This document shows positions 61,830-64,000 of a stretch of DNA of 64,000 bases, in pieces. The stretch is from Croceivirga sp. (lineage in GTDB: Bacteria; Bacteroidota; Bacteroidia; Flavobacteriales; Flavobacteriaceae). The stretch is from NCBI GenBank assembly GCA_028281025.1, contig JANQKR010000023.1:1-64000 (forward strand), in the 5' to 3' direction. The translations under genes were made by a program, and so were the position numbers. The notes below the pieces were generated by a model. It was not told the origin of the DNA. It searched no databases and saw only the letters and a list, made by a program, of their open reading frames with translations. Positions within the stretch are counted from its first letter, which is position 1; the number at the start of each line of letters is the position of its first letter.

Positions 61830-64000
61830 ATGATGAAAAAACCAATCTTTTTGTGGCTGGTACTCTTTGTGGGAATGACAGCCATTTCATGGGGACAGCA
61901 AACTGTGACCGGTGTGGTTCTTGACGACCAAAATGTGCCACTGCCCGGGGCCAGTGTTTTGGAGAAAGGTACCGATAATGGAGTGGTCACGGATTTTGAC
62001 GGAAACTTCACCATTACGGTTCAGGATGACAGTGCCATTTTGGTGGTTTCCTATATTGGATTTGAATCCAAAGAAATTCAACTGGACGGTTCCACCAATT
62101 ATAACGTACAACTATCGGCCTCGGCAACAGGATTGGACGAGGTGGTTGTTATAGGTTATGGTACCACCACCAGAAAAGACCTTACCGGTTCCGTAGTATC
62201 CCTGGGTAGCCAGGATGTCGTGGAGCAACGTAAAACGGATGTGGCCCAAGCCATTCAGGGCAGATTGGCCGGGGTGGACGTACGGACTCTGAACAATAAA
62301 CCTGGAGCACCTTTATCCATTTTGGTAAGGGGCAATACCGCTTTGGCCAACAACAATGCGGGCAATGACGGTGTGAATGATGATCCTGGCAGTGATCTAT
62401 CGCAACCCCTTTATGTGGTGGACGGCATCTTCTTTGACAATATTAATGCATTGAACCCTGCGGATATCCAACAAATAGATGTGCTGAAGGATGCGTCCTC
62501 CACGGCCATTTATGGAGCGAGGGGTGCCAATGGGGTGGTCATTATCACCACCAAAAATGGATTGGAAGGTCCCACAAGGTTTACCTATGATGCCACTTTT
62601 GGTATTAGGTCTCCGGTAAACGTTCCGGACTTCTACGACGGGGATGAATATGTAGCCTTTGTTGAGGATGTGGTCAGGGCCAGGGATTTTGGGCAATTGT
62701 TTCCCGGCAATCCAACCGTGGATGACTACAATGCCATTGTTCCCGATCTCACTATCGAGTTTGTCGATGATGAGGAACGCAACAATGTCGCCCAAAGGGC
62801 CTATACCGATTGGATTGACCTTTTCCAGGAAACCGGGATACAGACCAGTCATACTTTTGGGGTAACTGGGGGTGAAAATGGTTTGGTATACAATGCTTCC
62901 ATTGCCTACCTGAAGGATGAAGGGGTACTGGGTATCGAGCAATTTGAAAGGTATAACCTCACCGGAGCGCTGACTAAGAAGGTCAATGACAAGTTCAGCT
63001 TGGGCGTTAAGACCTACCTGGCTTTTTCAGAGAGGGAAGAGGGCAGCCGTGAACTGTTCAGGAGCTCCTTTCGTTTGGCACCAACGGTAAACCCTTTTGA
63101 TGAGAATGGGGCCATCGACCTTATTCCCGATGAGCAGGATCAGCGCTTTATCAATCCTTTGTTTGAGAAGGACGGTGCATGGACCGTGAACACAAAACGG
63201 TTTGATATTATTGCCAATGTCTTTTTGGAGTACAAACCACTTCCTTGGATGAACCTTAAAACCCAATTCTCGCCCAATCTTAGCAGCAACAGATTTGGCG
63301 AATATAGAGGTTTGCTTACCAAATCCTCAAGAAATGATCCAAGTAGGATACGCTCTATCTACAACACCTTTACCGATGTGTCCTATGCCTGGGACAATAT
63401 TATAAACATGGATTTCACCCCTTTCCAGGACCATGAGCTTAAAGCAACGGTTATTGGCTCCCTCTACCAAAGGGAAACCGAGGGAAGCGACATCCAGACC
63501 CGTAATTTTAGTACGGACGATTTTTCCTTTTTTAATACCGGAGCTGGACTGGATATCCGAAATAATGACAGCTTCTTTGTAAAAGAGAATTTGGCCTCGT
63601 TAACGGGAAGGATTATCTATTCCATCAAAGATAAATATTTGTTTACCTTGACCGGCCGTTATGATGGTGCTTCGCGATTGGCCGAAGGCAATAAATGGGA
63701 TTTCTTTCCCACTGCCGCCTTTGCCTGGAGAATTGGCGAGGAGAATTTTGTCAAGGACATCAACTGGTTGTCCAACCTTAAGTTGCGATTGAGCTACGGC
63801 CAAACGGGCAATATAGAATCAGTAAGCCCATATGGATCCTTATCTTTCTTGAACGGCTCTACCTATTTATTCGGTGATGAGCTTACCAATAGTCAAACCG
63901 TACGTAGGTTGTCCAATCAAAACTTGACTTGGGAAGTATCGGATGAAATTAATATTGGTCTCGATTTTGGACTGTTCTCCAACAGGGTCGGCCTGTCCAT
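61830..64000 (+). CDS. SusC/RagA family TonB-linked transporter (C-terminus beyond window)
   Basis: From ATG 61830 (or 61833) the frame is open for 723 codons to the window edge. It has a signal peptide (MMKKPIFLWLVLFVGMTAISWGQ), then the carboxypeptidase-like domain (VLEKGTDNGVVTDFDGNFTI), a TonB-box-like LDEVVVIGYGT, and the plug with LYVVDGIFFD and IDVLKDASSTAIYGARGANG. The barrel follows. About 300 further residues and a SusD partner are expected downstream. Its ligand is unknown. It is only moderately similar to the SusC at 1672-4899. Confidence 0.94.
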   Translation, partial: MMKKPIFLWLVLFVGMTAISWGQQTVTGVVLDDQNVPLPGASVLEKGTDNGVVTDFDGNFTITVQDDSAILVVSYIGFESKEIQLDGSTNYNVQLSASATGLDEVVVIGYGTTTRKDLTGSVVSLGSQDVVEQRKTDVAQAIQGRLAGVDVRTLNNKPGAPLSILVRGNTALANNNAGNDGVNDDPGSDLSQPLYVVDGIFFDNINALNPADIQQIDVLKDASSTAIYGARGANGVVIITTKNGLEGPTRFTYDATFGIRSPVNVPDFYDGDEYVAFVEDVVRARDFGQLFPGNPTVDDYNAIVPDLTIEFVDDEERNNVAQRAYTDWIDLFQETGIQTSHTFGVTGGENGLVYNASIAYLKDEGVLGIEQFERYNLTGALTKKVNDKFSLGVKTYLAFSEREEGSRELFRSSFRLAPTVNPFDENGAIDLIPDEQDQRFINPLFEKDGAWTVNTKRFDIIANVFLEYKPLPWMNLKTQFSPNLSSNRFGEYRGLLTKSSRNDPSRIRSIYNTFTDVSYAWDNIINMDFTPFQDHELKATVIGSLYQRETEGSDIQTRNFSTDDFSFFNTGAGLDIRNNDSFFVKENLASLTGRIIYSIKDKYLFTLTGRYDGASRLAEGNKWDFFPTAAFAWRIGEENFVKDINWLSNLKLRLSYGQTGNIESVSPYGSLSFLNGSTYLFGDELTNSQTVRRLSNQNLTWEVSDEINIGLDFGLFSNRVGLS

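Overview
The window reads as chromosomal DNA from a marine-type Flavobacteriaceae (Bacteroidota). The grounds are three SusC/SusD-type genes, flavobacterial promoters of the TTG-N19-TANNTTTG kind, a DNA polymerase III alpha subunit with a fused proofreading exonuclease, ArgF'-type transcarbamylase, and BfmA/SAM5-type mobile-element genes. I cannot name the species from sequence alone.

Layout. 1-6.8 kb: a TetR regulator (partial), two operator-like palindromes, and an operon of a phosphodiesterase lipoprotein plus SusC and SusD. 7-14.5 kb: an accessory, probably mobilizable island. It carries an AbiEi/AbiEii toxin-antitoxin pair, a PD-(D/E)XK nuclease with an unknown partner, a large inverted-repeat-rich non-coding element, a short ssb, a radC-like gene, three hairpins that look like an oriT, a BfmA mobilization protein and a tyrosine recombinase beside tRNA-Asp. 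14.8-20.8 kb: core genes (DUF58, thioredoxin, dnaE).

21-34.6 kb: a class I lanthipeptide gene cluster lies between dnaE and rpsP. It includes a 56-codon precursor gene at 24346-24516 (minus) that ordinary gene calling easily misses. The likely pathway is as follows. A split dehydratase (LanB N-part and SpaB_C part) forms dehydro-residues and LanC closes the thioether rings. A glycosyltransferase-like protein and an unknown protein may add a further tailoring step. A C39-peptidase ABC transporter with its HlyD partner cuts after the leader's GG and exports the product. A 917-residue envelope protein with MG2- and plug-like parts lies downstream of the precursor.

34.8-48.5 kb: rpsP-rimM with a sulfatase and a tRNA methyltransferase, glutaryl-CoA dehydrogenase, a Tat-type class V aminotransferase, a YdeP-like molybdoenzyme, a ParE-type toxin-antitoxin pair, and a dinB plus second dnaE mutagenesis cassette preceded by tandem palindromic operators. 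49-59.9 kb: an arginine biosynthesis cluster on the minus strand, in transcription order GNAT, argG, argC, VOC protein, proC, argD, argF', SDR, argB, argE, four-helix protein, argH. It is preceded by a 26-codon leader reading frame with an Arg-Arg-Arg run, which suggests attenuation by arginine supply. 60-64 kb: a GT-C-type membrane glycosyltransferase and the start of another SusC receptor that runs off the window.

All family assignments come from reading the sequence and from memory of families; no searches were run.
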